This document shows positions 1-12,390 of a DNA stretch of 64,000 bases, piece by piece; within the stretch, counting starts at the first letter, position 1, and every line of letters starts with the position of its first letter. The DNA is taken from assembly GCA_914767715.1 (NCBI GenBank), contig OU612075.1:1920001-1984000 (forward strand), in the 5' to 3' direction. The notes beneath the pieces were generated by a model, which was not told where the DNA came from, did no database searches, and saw only the letters and a program-made list of their open reading frames with translations. The position numbers were made by a program, and so were the translations under genes. Origin of the DNA: Membranipora membranacea (taxonomy: Eukaryota; Bryozoa; Gymnolaemata; Cheilostomatida; Membraniporidae).

Positions 1-727
1 CGGACTGTTGGTGAACTGCGGTTGAAAGAACAATCCTTATTTCAAACAAATCTAGCCGGGCGGACTTTATCAGGTCGCATGTACTGCAGTCAAACTATTG
101 TTCATTTGGCTTAGACAAAATAAGGTCTGTAGTGTCACGTTACAAGCAGACATTACAAACATATTAATTATTGTGCATTTTTGCCACAAACAAATAATTT
201 AAGCTACATGTGTTTGCATGCCAATATGTAAAAAACATTAAGACAATTGAAACCAATTTTGACGTGTTGATATTATATTTTGAGATTTTTTTATCTGATG
301 CAAAATATATCTCTGCATTGGAAATTTGAGAATTGAGTTTTACAAATGTCTAACTCAACCTCAAATTAACTGCGCAATTAGTTTTTAAAGAATTTCATTA
401 GCCCTTTATAATGAGTCCTTTGAATTGCACTGCAAAAGTACATTTCTAATCTAAACACGACACAAAAAAATCTTCAGTGTGACTTTTTGCCTCAAATTGC
501 ATAGTCTTGTAGTATTTTGATCCTGAAAATAATAACACACCACAACCTCCCTAACATTACACTTCAATCACTGGTTTTAAAATTTTTTTATTAAGATTTT
601 GCTATATAAGTTTTGACAAAGATGAATACTGGCTACAAAAAATAATAGGCCTACCAAACCTTCACCGGCGTTAGTTTGTTTATCTCTAGCGCCTCTTGAC
701 CAAGAAAATTTTACACATCAACAACAA
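1..727. other. No gene seen
   Basis: AT-rich sequence without a supported exon, RNA gene or clear repeat; only short chance frames. Confidence 0.6.
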
Positions 728-971
728 CAGGGCTGTAGTAGAAAAAATGGTCGGGGAGGCAAAAGTCTGAGGCGAGTCTGAGGCGAATTCGAAGCATCAC
801 CAGGAGGGGTGCTGTAAGCTCCTCCCTAAGCAATTCACAGCATATAATTAGCAAATGGAAATCCAGAGGAGCTGATTCTGACATTATTCAATAATAGTGC
901 TTTTTAGGCTACTGTATTTAACTTTCTAGGGGAGGCAGTGCCTCTCTGCCTCCCCTAGAACTACGGGCCTG
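728..971 (+). mobile_element. hAT-like MITE, family CAGGSCCGTAGT, copy 1
   Basis: Begins CAGGGCTGTAGTAGAAAA and ends CCCCTAGAACTACGGGCCTG, with GGGGAGGC blocks inside both ends. Same inner order as the copies at 39500 and 45237. The target duplication is not clear. Confidence 0.7.
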
Positions 972-1025
972 AAAAAGGAATAGTACAGTACTTACTGACC
1001 TCCTCAATCAGGTTAATCACCCTCC

Positions 1026-1059
1026 TTTCTGTTTGTATTTGAATAAATACAAACAGAAA
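1026..1059. repeat. Perfect 15-bp inverted repeat with 4-nt loop
   Basis: Arms 1026-1040 and 1045-1059 around GAAT. No direct repeats flank it, so it is not clearly an insertion. Confidence 0.6.
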
Positions 1060-1792
1060 ATCTGCTCGTAGAGCAAAGATAGATAAATACAGGCCATCCA
1101 AGTTTAGAACCATCAAGAGACAAATACCTTTTTTGAGTTTTATAAGCAATTTATCAACTAATGCAGCTCAGACTCCTTTTTATTTTATTTTTCCATTTAT
1201 GTGCTGTACTTTCGATGCTACTTATTACAGGATGGATATTAGAATTAGGCAATAGAGTTCATGGTGTAACCTACACCAGGAAAGTTTTTTGAATAGTTTG
1301 ATTCCAGCTAAAATGTAATCTAAAACGATAAACATAATGCGAAAAAAACACGATCTTCTCTCATCCGGCGAACGATTATTCATCATTGGCCCCAGGCAAC
1401 GTTCCTCAGTTGTGAATCCGAACTTTCAAGTCTGACAATGTGAAGGGTAAGGATGCCCGCCCCCACCGGTCGTCCAAAAGGGCCGGGTAACTGTACCATC
1501 AATAAAGGAAGTATAGGAGGTTTATCATCAAAATACACAGAAACTCATAATGATTCTTCATTCGATGTTGTGTCCTCATTTAGGAAGAGGGAACTGAATC
1601 ATAAAATATTTTTCCTTTACAAGAAAAGCCACTATTTGTTGTTGCTTGGTTGGGTTGGTCTTAAATAACACTATGACTATCAGTTTTCGAGTGATTTTTT
1701 CCTCATCAACTGTTGCTATTTCTTTACCAAAAAACATGATCATTTTTCTGATATAATAAGATGTGATTGGTTCCTAAAGTTATAGATTAGGT
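1060..1792. other. No gene seen
   Basis: A frame at 1453-1668 has no protein-like composition and no splice context. Nothing else is readable here. Confidence 0.5.
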
Positions 1793-2384
1793 CAAGGAGT
1801 TTTGTACGGATCCGTGACTCCATTCAACTAGCATTATTGAAGATTAGCGACCAATGTCTTACTACCCAGAAACTATCGTTTTGATATTAAAGGCTATTAT
1901 ATGATCGCTTTTCCTAAGAAATCGATAATGTCTCAGACTTTCTTGGAATGCAGCGAGGTCGGCTTATCAGATTATTGGCGATCCATCAAGGAGTTTTGTA
2001 CAGATTGTCCGTGACTCCATTCAACTAGCATTATTGAAGATTAGCGACCAATGTCTTACTACCCAGAAACTATCGTTTTGATATTGAAGGCTATTATATG
2101 ATCGCTTTTCCTAAGAAATCGATAATGTCTCAGATTTTCTTGGAATGCAGCGAGGTCGGCTTATCAGATTATTGGCGATCCATCAAGGAGTTTTGTACAG
2201 ATTGTCCGTGACTCCATTCAACTAGCATTATTGAAGATTAGCGACCAATGTCTTACTACCCAGAAACTATCGTTTTGATATTGAAGGCTATTATATGATC
2301 GCTTTTCCTAAGAAATCGATAATGTCTCAGATTTTCTTGGAATGCAGGAGGTCGGCTTATCAGATTATTGGCGATCCATCAATG
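1793..2384 (+). repeat. Three-copy tandem repeat, unit about 195 bp
   Basis: Units start at 1793, 1987 and 2184 with CAAGGAGTTTTGTACRGAT. The copies are nearly identical, so the array is recent. The first lacks a few bases after GTACGGATC, and the last has a 2-bp deletion after GGAATGCAG. No open frame is shared by the units. Confidence 0.85.
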
Positions 2385-5029
2385 TCTATCCTCAATACGA
2401 TAATCACTCGTCGCACACCGACAATTTTTCTTCGGAGTCAAAGGATGTGGAAATATGTTCAACTATTTTGTCAAGAGCCTAAAAGAAAACTTCACCTGCT
2501 GACTCTCCTTGCCTGTTTGAAGAAAGGGTAATGATACCTCCTCTCGCTGAGTCAACTCTAAGATTCAGGTACCTGGCTATATAAGTCATGAGGAAATAGA
2601 AGTGTTCAAACCATATAAACAAACCCAAAATATTGTTTGTCGTATATATGCTTTGCATTCAACTAGAGAGAGGAATGTTTTTACAGCAACAACGGAATTA
2701 ACTACTTTTTATGGAATTGAAGCAGACCTCAAGTTGAACGGGTGGCAGCGAGGCACTGCCTCTTCCCAGATAGCTAAAGTGCGACCCAAATACCACTATA
2801 ATCATAAAAAAAAACAAATGCCAGAAACAGCTAGGGAAAAGGGTTCGTTTTGATTTCCATTCATATTTTGTATACTTTGACAAACCAAATATAACCTTTC
2901 TTTGGCGTGTGTGCCTTTCAAGCTTTCTGCCTACTCTATTAGTATTTTTAATCTACTGCCCTAAGAAATATCAACTCAACCATATCGCCATAATACTTAA
3001 TACTGGGGTCTGATCTAAACTAACAAGAACGTTGTAAAGTTTTGACCTTGATTGGTTGTCTTGAGTAGAAAACTTTGACCTTCAAACAGTGAAGAGCTGA
3101 CATCCAACTGATTATCTAATGATAATATGTTGTTCCAAGTAAAGAGGGTGCTGCCAGGAGCTGTTTTCTATTATAGTGGGTGCTGGACAGGTATTATGTA
3201 TTCAAAATTTAAAATAAATTCAATTCAATTCAATTCGAATTTTATTTTATTTTATAATTATTCAGCTTTCAGTTTGGGATATCACCGCCTTTTGATCTAA
3301 CATTTTTATCATTTGGAAAAATATTCCGAACTTTATTAACAGATTCAATATTGATTATAATACAAAATAAATCTGTATTCAATTCAAAGCTGATTTTGCT
3401 TGTAAAATAATTAGACTGCTTATTTTGTGACAACTTCTTACAGTTTGGTTTTACATTTAAATGTATTGTAATTTCATTTTGATTGTAAAGGGCATTAATC
3501 CTGGCTTACCTCATTACAATTAGCTTGTTTATTTCCCAAAATCACCAAAGCTTCTCTGCACATTGTAGCCAAAACAGGAAGAAGAAAAAATTCTGATTTG
3601 CTATGACAGCTTCCTAAAATTACCATGACATCATGGCAAATATAATTAATTGATTAATAAAACAAAGATATCATTAATGATAATATACATTGATAGATTA
3701 AATAGATATAATTATTTTAGGGTGTTATCTTGGCTTGGTGAAGTACTTCGACATGGTTAACTCATCTGATCTAGGTGCTGGATTTTTGGACCTATTTCAT
3801 TCAAGCTTCCTACACACAAATGTCAATATATAGAAGCAATCAGTGATACCTTTTGTAAGGTCTGGCCAAATGTCAGCTGACACTTGATATACTATTGCAT
3901 GTATATCTTTGATCAAAAAAAGAGTGAATTAATTCATTAGGTATGAGTACCATCACAAGGAATTTGTTGTGACGACCCGTGTTCAATTTCATTAATCATG
4001 GGCGGGTACCTGATAGGTACTGAGATATTAAATTGACTCTAACGATCAGAGATACACATAGTGTTGTAGCGATGTCAATAGAACCGATTGATCGCATTGA
4101 TCGCATTGCTCAAGAACTGAGAAATGATGCTGGTACATATACACTGCATGCGAAAATAGTCAATTTGCCTCGCATGCAAAAATAGGGTTAGAAAATAGTA
4201 TTGTTGAGTTCACATGAGTTGCAAAAAAGCAGTCTATTCCCGAGGCAGTACTATATTTTGGGTGTCTGAGCCGACCTGAGGGGCATCGGGCATTGGGCAT
4301 TTGGTGCAAAAGTCTGTCTGGGGTATTTTAAGAAGAATTGGCTATATTTTTATAACAAAAGAATCAGTCACTTCACACCGAATCCTCTCTCTCTCTTGGT
4401 CTTTTGATTAAGGAAAGTTTCATTCCCAAATTGTTTGCATAAAAGATATAAAGTTCCACCAAGCAGTGCACGAGTTGGTAACGTGACCTCTGGCAGATCT
4501 CAGCAGTTTCAGCAATGAAGGATCAGATACTTGATTTTAGCAGTTTGAATTGGAGAAATTCCTTTGGAACACTTATTCTTGTTCACTTCGCAGCACCTCT
4601 TAGAAAGGTTTGACCAGTCGTTCGCTTCTTTGCTTAATTTTGATATTACAATTGACATCTCATCTCTAATATAGAGTTTTCTGAGAGTATACACATTAAA
4701 CAAGCCATGGCCAGCTACAACTCCTATTTGGTTTGCTAGACTAAACTACAACACCGATCTTTGAGCCATCATAGCAAAGAAGTTAATTTGTTTATTTAAC
4801 ACCTACTAACCTCATGCCTCATATACCAAAGGATTAAAAATAATTTATTGCATCCTAATTTGCTTTTACTTGGAAATCAGCAATTTATCATATTCATGCT
4901 CGAAGTCAACCACCGTATACTGGGTCACATATTGCTCATGTAATGTATCAACACTTTGTATTCGTTAATGAACTATTTATTGTCTTTGATCCTCCAATCA
5001 CACGGATGGACAGTGTAAAAAGTAAAATC
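2385..5029. other. No gene seen
   Basis: AT-rich intergenic sequence upstream of the candidate promoter of gene A. A short ATTCA-type simple repeat lies near 3215-3240. No supported exon or element. Confidence 0.5.
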
Positions 5030-5047
5030 TTAGGAGGCGTGGCTAGA
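5030..5047 (+). promoter_or_regulatory. GC-box element shared by the upstream regions of genes A and B
   Basis: TTAGGAGGCGTGGCTAGA is repeated exactly at 36994-37011. The copies lie 8972 bp and 9023 bp upstream of the coding start of genes A and B. GGCGTGGC is the core of an SP/KLF-type GC/GT box. Conservation at the same distance in both paralogues suggests a promoter-proximal element kept after the duplication, though a short dispersed repeat is possible. Confidence 0.45.
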
Positions 5048-5281
5048 TATAACTAGTGTTTTCTATATTTTTTGTATAAAGCATCCCTGGAAGCTCTACC
5101 AATAGGCATGGTAGCTTTCATACTTGACTGAACCTCAATGACAAATATGTAACTTCCTACATTCTTAATAATATCTGTTTGATCTCGTCCAGACCCGACT
5201 GGAGCTTTAGAACTGAGGCTACCAAACTACCAACCCCTTGTGATTTACAGCTGGAGAGGAAGGTCAAGGGAAACAGACTGA

Positions 5282-5313
5282 TATAAATTTGTCACTTCGG
5301 TTTCTGTTCAGTT
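5282..5313 (+). promoter_or_regulatory. Candidate core promoter of gene A: TATA box plus initiator
   Basis: TATAAAT at 5282-5288 is followed by TCAGTT at 5308-5313, which fits the TCAKTY initiator. The initiator A at 5310 lies 28 bp from the start of the TATA box, the usual spacing. A good splice donor (AAG-GTAAGC) lies at 5524/5525. No other gene on this strand is nearer than gene A. Confidence 0.4.
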
Positions 5314-5524
5314 GTGTGAACGCAACGGTGACAGTAGTTGACATATTTGACATAGTTTTTTTCTGCGAGACTTCACCAGATGCGATCGTGACGTGGATGT
5401 ACCAACACACTTAGCTGAACGCTGACTTCATTTGACGATAGACTATAGCATAAGACGCATTGGATATCCAACAATTCACTAGAAGCTGCATTGTTTTATC
5501 CGACCACAGACTCGGCAGTCCAAG
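5310..5524 (+). other. Candidate non-coding first exon of gene A
   Basis: The stretch from the candidate initiator to the donor AAG-GTAAGC has only short ATG frames that stop quickly. Spliced to the acceptor at 13982-13983 (TTTTAG before ACTCGG), it would give a 5' leader that joins the coding exon 18 nt before the ATG, with an intron of about 8.5 kb. The layout in gene B is parallel. Inferred, not proven. Confidence 0.35.
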
Positions 5525-5639
5525 GTAAGCGCTAACTTAGAGCCATCTCTCAGACAAGTAGAAGAAAATTTAATCTGATGTTGTCAACTGTTTTGTGCAC
5601 AAGCCTGCTTATTCCCAGTGTTCTTAGTCAGTGTGAACT

Positions 5640-5875
5640 GGTAGGAACTGAGTTCCCGAATAAAAATAAAGAGGGGGAACCTTAAGATTACAGTTCCCAC
5701 TGGATTCTGCTCAAAAACAGTGTCAAATTGTCTCTTTTGACCAGATATCGATCCTACTATCACAGATCTATATTTCTGCATAATTTGATCTAGAAATTGC
5801 AAAAAATTCTCAAAACAATTTTTAACCCAGAGAGAAGAGTACCCACAAAGAAAAAAGTCCACTTAGACCAATGCA
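5640..5875 (+). repeat. Dispersed repeat, also at 55680-55945
   Basis: About 240 bp that align in direct orientation with 55680-55945, sharing blocks such as TAGAGATCTATATTT-like and GAGAGAAGAGTACCCACA. There are no visible terminal repeats. An old interspersed element, class unknown. Confidence 0.6.
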
Positions 5876-5959
5876 TATTCCATCATGCTGAGATGAGCGG
5901 TAATGCTGTATTCCTGTTGTAAAATGCAGTGGTTTAACTGGTATTTGGTTAGGGTGTGA

Positions 5960-6120
5960 CACTGATATGAATTTATGGATCACATTAGCTGATATGAATT
6001 TATGGTAAAATACATAGCATGGCTTTTGTGAAGATTGTGCCATCAGGATAAAGCTTTGTGTCAGTATCTGGATAAAGCTAAGAATCTGACAGCTTTTCAC
6101 GTTATGCATTGACTTTATCC
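5960..6120 (+). repeat. Dispersed repeat, inverted copy at 7495-7625
   Basis: The segment with GATATGAATTTATGG and GGATAAAGCTTTGTGTC recurs in reverse orientation at 7495-7625 with about 80% identity by eye. A minus-strand frame crosses it (Pro-rich start at about 6260), but it is not supported as a gene. Confidence 0.55.
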
Positions 6121-6129
6121 CAGTAACAG

Positions 6130-7494
6130 CCTTCAAAAACTCAGGCAAGCTGCTTGACAAAAGTTTACTAGGGTCAGCTATATTACGATTCTGAACCTGT
6201 GGACCATTCTGAGGGGGCTTTGTGGGAGGGCGGTGGGTAGGTTGCATTGGTGGTTTGGGTTCTCCCGGTTTTCTGGGCAAACTGGGGTGGTCTCAGTTTT
6301 CATCACTCGGGTGGTCGCCACTCTAGTCAATTGGCTCTCACGCATAGACTAACAGACCACACAGCTGCATTTCTTTATCATTTTTGAAATAATTTTATCA
6401 ATTATTATTTAGTTATTGCAGAAATCTAATACAAAAAAAATAGAAAAAAGACTAGAAATGCGTTTCAGCAAATGTAAGTGAAAAGCCATATGCTTGTTCA
6501 GGGTCAGATATGTTCCTCTCGTCCATAAAGTATCTTTCAGCGGCGCGGGAGGTTTAATTTGAAACTTGGGTGGGTCACACTGTTAATTCACTAATGTTCA
6601 CCCTGGTACTACTGTACTGTTTAGGGCACGGTGGGTGTGCAATCTAATTGTGATTAATCTATTGATTTTATCACGCTTTGATCAATAAGTATGATAAGAT
6701 AAAAAAAATCAAGTAGCCAAAAAATGGAAAGTGCTAAAATATCATATCAGTTTATTTACCCAGCAAATTTCACTGTGATTTAGTAACATCATAAGAAATT
6801 GAAAACAATATCCATATCTGCAGTCTGACTTATTTATGATTTATAATACATTTAATTTGCTGTTTGATGTTTAACTACAGCCAGCCCATAATGGCTTTTG
6901 GGAAGGCGATCGGTGCCGTAGGTAGATGCATGTTATTAAAAAAACCCACAACGATTCCACTATGTAAGAATAGGCGCTTTCCTAGCTGGGTAAAACTTTA
7001 CTAACAATGTTCTCCGTAACGCTCGAAGGCGGACCTCTGCATGTGACTATCAGCAATAGTGATAGCGCAGGTTTGTAGACAGGTGTCAACAGGTGTCACT
7101 TTTTATTCTGTCACGACTACGCAGTAGATTGTGTTCAGGTCGTGTGTTTGATAACTGGAAGTTCTTGGCATAGGTCAGTGACGCGGGATTTCCTCGTTGC
7201 AGGCCTCAGGATCAATGATTGATATCGATTTGATATTTATTAATCTCCGATGTATACATGCAAAGGCAAAAAATGGCCTATTCCCCCCATGCAAGCCCTA
7301 AGATTGACATTGATTTGAACTTCATTATAAAAGCTTATCAATACATGCAAGAGCAAAAAAAGGCCATGTGCATGTAGTCAGGTTTACATTGCAGCCAATA
7401 TGTAGATTGTACACACTAATATAATATTATATGGATGAGGGGAGCATATCTGAGCCTTAACTTGTGCTTTTGAAGGTTGCTACTGGGGCATCAA
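6130..7494. other. Intron-size sequence without a readable feature
   Basis: It lies inside the proposed 5' intron of gene A. A minus-strand Pro/Gln-rich frame near 6120-6280 may be a retroelement fragment. Otherwise nothing is supported. Confidence 0.4.
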
Positions 7495-7625
7495 TCAATG
7501 CATAACATAAAAGCTGCCAGATTTTGAGCTTTATTCAGGTTCCGACACAAAGCTTTATCCTCATGGCATATCTCCACAAATAGCCGTGCTACGTTTTTTA
7601 CCACTGATCCATGAATTCATATCAA
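7495..7625 (-). repeat. Inverted copy of the repeat at 5960-6120
   Basis: The reverse complement carries the same GATATGAATTCATGGATC and GGATAAAGCTTTGTGTC blocks in the same order. Confidence 0.55.
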
Positions 7626-9143
7626 TGATTGTTTGATGTGCATATACTACGTTCAGATAAATACTACTACTAACTCACATTGCTAAAAATTGTCTTTGGT
7701 CATTGACAAGCGACACACGAGTTTAAAAAAACTGCTGTATCACAGAGGGGGCAATAACCATGCGCAAAATTAATATCCTCGGTTTGACAGATTGACCGCA
7801 GTTCATGCTAAGTGCCCGCAAATGTACCAGTTAGGCACATGCAATGTATGTTTTCTTACCGCAATGATTAACAAGATAACTGGGGGTTCCCCTTTACGTG
7901 GGGCGTCTAATATGCCATTTCCTGGTTAACCCTCAATAAGCTAGAAATAGGATGTTGGAACGAAATACAGTAAGTTGCTGGGGAACGGCAGGGGCACGGC
8001 AAGAACTTCATAGGTGGAACTCTGTATTTTTTAGTTTGAAAATATGTGTTCCCTAAATTTTGATATCTCCACTTATAACCAGTGTAACAGTAGAGATTGT
8101 CTAGTGATTAAGTGCCTAAGGTGTGGCATGGTCGTTTGAAGCGGTCTCTTTTTTAAATCAGGGAGCTATTTTCTACCAATTAATCCAATTCAGTTGCCAA
8201 ATGTCATCACTTGCATGCCAAGAAACCTCAAAAGCTCATAATCTTTCCTAGAATCGTTTCCAAATATTTCCTCCATCTACATTTTGTCTAGTTCGTCATA
8301 GTTGACTTAGCAGAAATCACAACGGAAATGGGTCTGTCATTAAAAAGTGGAAAACAATTTTAGCTACTGTGCCAGTTTATACTACCCCATTGTTTGCTCT
8401 AATCCTGTTTCTCTAAAATGAGTGGCATGCAGGGAGTAGCACTCGATGAATATTTTATCCTAACCTCAAGTTGTTCAACAATGTTCATTGTCTTCTTTTA
8501 TTTGATACCATAAAGCCTGCATTGAAAAATTAAGGAGTGCAAAAGTCTTGTTGATGAAAAAATCTTAAAATACGAGCCGCTGTTGTGTAAAATTATAACA
8601 TGAATAAAAAAGCAAAAAAATGAACAATAGCATCACAATCATTTTTTCGGGGTGTAGAGAAAAAGTATGCGCATGGCTTGTTTTCCTGGACACATAATGG
8701 CTTACACTGGAAAGGAAAATATTTGTCAGCCATGATAAGACGGTTGAACGCCTCTAAATGTTATTCTTGCAATTTATTATAAATGCCCAAAAACAACAAC
8801 GAGGCTGAATGGAGCTATTTAGCAACACAAAGCAAGAGAAATGCTACAAGCTTAGTAGAGAAAAAAAACGCCTAACGTCCCTTGTTCTTGTTTTTTCTTA
8901 AGAGGCTTGGTCGGAGTTGAATTTAATATGGACAGTCTTATTTTAGTGAGCCTATTCTTTCTCATTTCCTGTTTCAACTCAGATACTGGAAACCTATAAA
9001 AAGTAAAAGGACGTGGATACTTTCCCTCACGCTGCGACAGCATGTATTTGGTGGAAGTTTGGGAGGACAAAAGATCATCATATCATCTGAACATATCTGA
9101 ATAGAAATATCAAACCAGCGATCAACCCTAGTTTTACTTCTGA
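7626..9143. other. No gene seen
   Basis: AT-rich sequence within the proposed first intron of gene A, with short chance frames only. Confidence 0.5.
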
Positions 9144-9152
9144 GGTAGTATC

Positions 9153-9180
9153 AGAGACTATAGATATATCTATAGTCTCT
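9153..9180. mobile_element. 28-bp perfect palindrome between 9-bp direct repeats
   Basis: 9153-9180 is its own reverse complement. It is flanked by GGTAGTATC at 9144-9152 and 9181-9189, as expected for an insertion with target duplication. Far shorter than any known autonomous element. Confidence 0.55.
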
Positions 9181-9537
9181 GGTAGTATCATTTGTTAGCA
9201 AGGCCAAGATGATAAATAGATATAATTGGTTAGCATGATTTCTTAGTGGTCAACTACTATGGTTTCAGTGTCAAAAAAGAGAGCTTTTGAGGGAATAGTC
9301 TTGTCAGAATAGCCATTGTACCAAATCTCTTTCTTGAATCTCTGCGCCTTCCCAAGCGCTTTTGTCAATAGTAAATCTGACATGCTTTGAAACAGAGAGC
9401 AACTCCGCTACCATCATGCTAGCTTCGCTCTCAATACAACTGAAAAGCTGATGGTGGCTTTGGGCCTTGGAATTACGGAGTGAGGGAGTTAGGTAATTGG
9501 CGCGATGGGCTGTGTGCTCTTAAATCATGCATGTTTT

Positions 9538-10132
9538 TGACAGTTGTTAGTTTGGATTGGAAGGATGCTGGTCGACGACTGCTAACCATTTATCCTTTAT
9601 TTCCACGAAATCAGCTTTTGTTCTGCTAACACAGAGAGATGCTCGTTCCAAGAATTTGCGCAATCCTAATAAATGTCGGTCAAGTACCTTTGGCAACAAC
9701 ATGGGTACAGTAATATCCCAACTACGTGCTCTAACAAGAGTATTTTCATGTTTTTAAAAATTATACGTGATTGAGACTGAGACAAGATTTGAGTTTTATT
9801 GCTAGTAAAGTGCAATACCAGACCCCAATTGGAATCATGCGTAGAATTGAAAAAAGCCTGAATCATCATTTTACTATAATTATACAGTTCATGGCAGGTG
9901 TCTTCGTAACAAAAAACAACAATCATTATCAAGAGAAGATCAAAATACTGTATTGAATAAGGAACATAAGACCGAGGGTGGTTATATGGGCCATTCATTC
10001 CCCATCTAGACAGTTAAAGCACAGACTTGTTAACGCATTTCATCATAGTTTGACAGGGGTGCTGCAATTAGATCAAGAATGATTTTCTCAGAAGAGAACT
10101 TCCCTGTGTAAATGCCATCAGTTGATGCTTCG
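9538..10132 (-). repeat. 3' LTR of a decayed retrotransposon
   Basis: About 595 bp, closely matching 11302-11913 in direct orientation. On the plus strand it starts TGACAGTTG and ends near GATGCTTC. Several small indels separate the two copies, so the insertion is not recent. GTTTT precedes it and GTCTT follows the partner, a target duplication with one mismatch. Confidence 0.7.
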
Positions 10133-10727
10133 CGTTTTTCTTCCTCTAAAACACTCATCACCTCAACAACAATAGGATGCATTATCTGGTCAACAATTCT
10201 GAGTGGCAATATAATTGTAGAAGATACGAATTTTGATCCTGGTAATTTCAGCCTAGCCACCTCATAATTCGCTTTGAATATCAGGTTTTGGTCTGGGGTA
10301 TTCAGTAGCATAAATGAGAATGAAATGATTAACCAAACAGGCCACCTAGGGAATTGATACTGGCCTTTATCAAATTTTCTATTGGTGGTGACACTGTAAT
10401 TCTCAAGTAAGTCATTTCTTTGTGGCGTATCAGGTCTTCAAGTAGTGTCCGTAATGGCAGTTGATAGCAAACAGTCATGAATGGTCATATTGTCAAAATC
10501 AGTATCCAAGTCTTCAATTTCTAATAGATCAGTATTTTCGCCTTGACTGTCACATTCTATGCCAAACCTTAATATAGTGTCGTCACAACCATTCCTGTCA
10601 GTTTCAACAGTTGTTGTGAAGCAGTCAAAAATTATCATATCGTTATGGTCATCCTCAGTACAGGGGTCATCAATTCCTTATTGATCAGCATTTTCACCCT
10701 GTCTGTCAAAATGTGAGTCATATCCAA

Positions 10728-10885
10728 ATATCATAGCAAAACCACTAGTGTCAATACTAAGGTCGGATTCCAAGTCGTCTCGTGTCCAAAAATCATGTCA
10801 TTCCGAATATCATAGCAAAACCACTAGTGTCAATACTAAGGTCGGATTCCAAGTCGTCTCGTGTCCAAAAATCATGTCATTCCGA
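10728..10885. repeat. 79-bp tandem duplication inside the retrotransposon
   Basis: 10728-10806 and 10807-10885 are nearly identical and contain ACTAGTGTCAATACTAAGG. The duplication falls near the 3' end of the gag remnant. Confidence 0.8.
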
Positions 10886-11301
10886 ATATTTCTGGGTTCA
10901 GACACACCCCTCAAATGATTTATGGCTGTCTGGTTGTTAAATCCTTGGTGGCGATTACTATTGAAATTCCTATTATCCGAGTAGCCCCAGTTTTCATTGT
11001 TGAAGTTCCTACTGATGGGTCCATTTCTACGTGGGCAGTCCCTAGATATATGATTAGGTGCCCCACATGAAAAACAAGACTGGTTAAACCTACGGTTTTG
11101 GGGAGGGCGGTGGTAACGAGGGTCCGAATCCCTCTGGAAAGCTGACACAGAGTTTGCTGCACCAGCCAACTCCGTTTCGACAGCTGTCGCTGCCTGAAAG
11201 AGCTCGCTGAGCGATCTTCCAGCCAGCGGCAACACTGCCTCCTGGATCCTAGGTTTAAGACCTGTCCTAAAATGAAGGAGAATAAAAGGACTCGTCTCCT
11301 C
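10810..11301 (-). pseudogene. Gag remnant with CCHC zinc knuckle
   Basis: The minus-strand frame reads FRTGLKPRIQEAV, a typical gag segment, then an Asn/Arg-rich region with CFSCGAPNHISRDC (C-x2-C-x4-H-x4-C), the nucleic-acid-binding knuckle of retroelement gag proteins. The N-terminal part and a start codon are missing, and the frame ends in the 79-bp duplication. Confidence 0.75.
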
Positions 11302-11913
11302 TGACAGTTGTTAGTTTGGATTGGAATGATGCTGGTCGACGACTGCTAACCATTTATCCTTTATTGCCACGAAATCAGCTTTTGTTCTGCTAACACAGAG
11401 ATGCTCGTTCCAAGAATTTGCCGATCCTAATAAATCGTAATTAATGTTGGTCAAGTACCCTTGGCAACAACATGGGTACAGTAATATCCCAACTACGTGC
11501 TCCACAGATTCTAACAAGAGTATTTTCATGTTTTTAAAAATTATATGTGGATGAGACTGAGACAAGATTTGAGTTTTATTGCTAGTAAAGTGCAATACCA
11601 TACCCCTATTGGAATCATGCGTAGAATTGAAAAAGCCTGAATCATCATTTTACTATAATTATACAGTTCATGGCAGGTGTCTTCGTAACAAAAAACAACA
11701 ACCATTAGCATGAGAAGATCAAAATACTGTATTGAATAAGGAACATATGACCGAGGGTGGTTATATGGGCCATTCATTCCCATCTAGACAGTTAAAGCAC
11801 AGACTTGTTAATGCATTTCATCATAGTTTGACAGGGGTGCTGCAATTAGATCAAGAATGATTTTCTCAGAAAAAGAGTACTTCCCTGTGTAAATGCCATC
11901 AGTTGATGCTTCA
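11302..11913 (-). repeat. 5' LTR of the decayed retrotransposon
   Basis: 612 bp, TGACAGTTG to GATGCTTCA on the plus strand. It is followed by GTCTT, matching GTTTT before the other LTR at four of five bases. Confidence 0.7.
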
Positions 11914-12351
11914 GTCTTTACGCTTATTGTTGGGGTTTCGTTGCCCCCAAAATTTCAAGCCTGCACAGGTGACTGTCAACACCAACTCCCCGGGTAGTTT
12001 GGGGCTAGACACGCAGACTGCATCTTTTGTTGCTCAAAATATATTTTTTGATTTATGCAATCCAAATGTCCACTATCCATGTCCCAGAGGCAAGCCGATG
12101 ACCAGGCATTTTCGGCATTTTCTACCAACAGACTGCCCAAACTTTTCGCTCGACGCTGCGTCCCTAAGGCGTTAACAGGAGATTTAATTATGTATTTTAA
12201 GCATTTCCTTCCCTTAAACGCTTTTATTGGCCTACATCCTTTTAACCGGTTCAACATGAGCGGATGATGATTACGACTTCATGAGGCACATTTAATGTTA
12301 CATAGAAGTCACAAGCACTTTTAAGCCCTGGGAAAATATCTCAGGTTTAAC

Positions 12352-12382
12352 CATAGACTTGAATATTATTATTATGTCTATG
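12352..12382. mobile_element. 31-bp insertion with CATAGAC/GTCTATG ends and 8-bp target duplication
   Basis: Flanked on both sides by GGTTTAAC (12344-12351, 12383-12390). It has 7-bp perfect inverted ends and an AT-rich centre. Same ends as the 46-bp insertion at 31532-31577. Confidence 0.6.
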
Positions 12383-12390
12383 GGTTTAAC

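Larger units (their letters stand above)
9538..11913 (-). mobile_element. Non-autonomous or deleted LTR retrotransposon
   Basis: Two LTRs of about 600 bp (9538-10132 and 11302-11913) enclose only 1.17 kb. The inside holds the C-terminal part of a gag protein on the minus strand and no recognisable protease, reverse transcriptase or integrase. TG...CA ends and near-identical 5-bp flanks support one insertion. The gag frame starts abruptly at the LTR edge, so the front of gag has been lost. The element lies in the proposed long first intron of gene A. Confidence 0.7.

Noticed and set aside
5822-6280. A 152-codon minus-strand frame with a Pro-rich start
   Set aside because: It runs through two dispersed repeats and no family is recognisable. 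At best a retroelement fragment.
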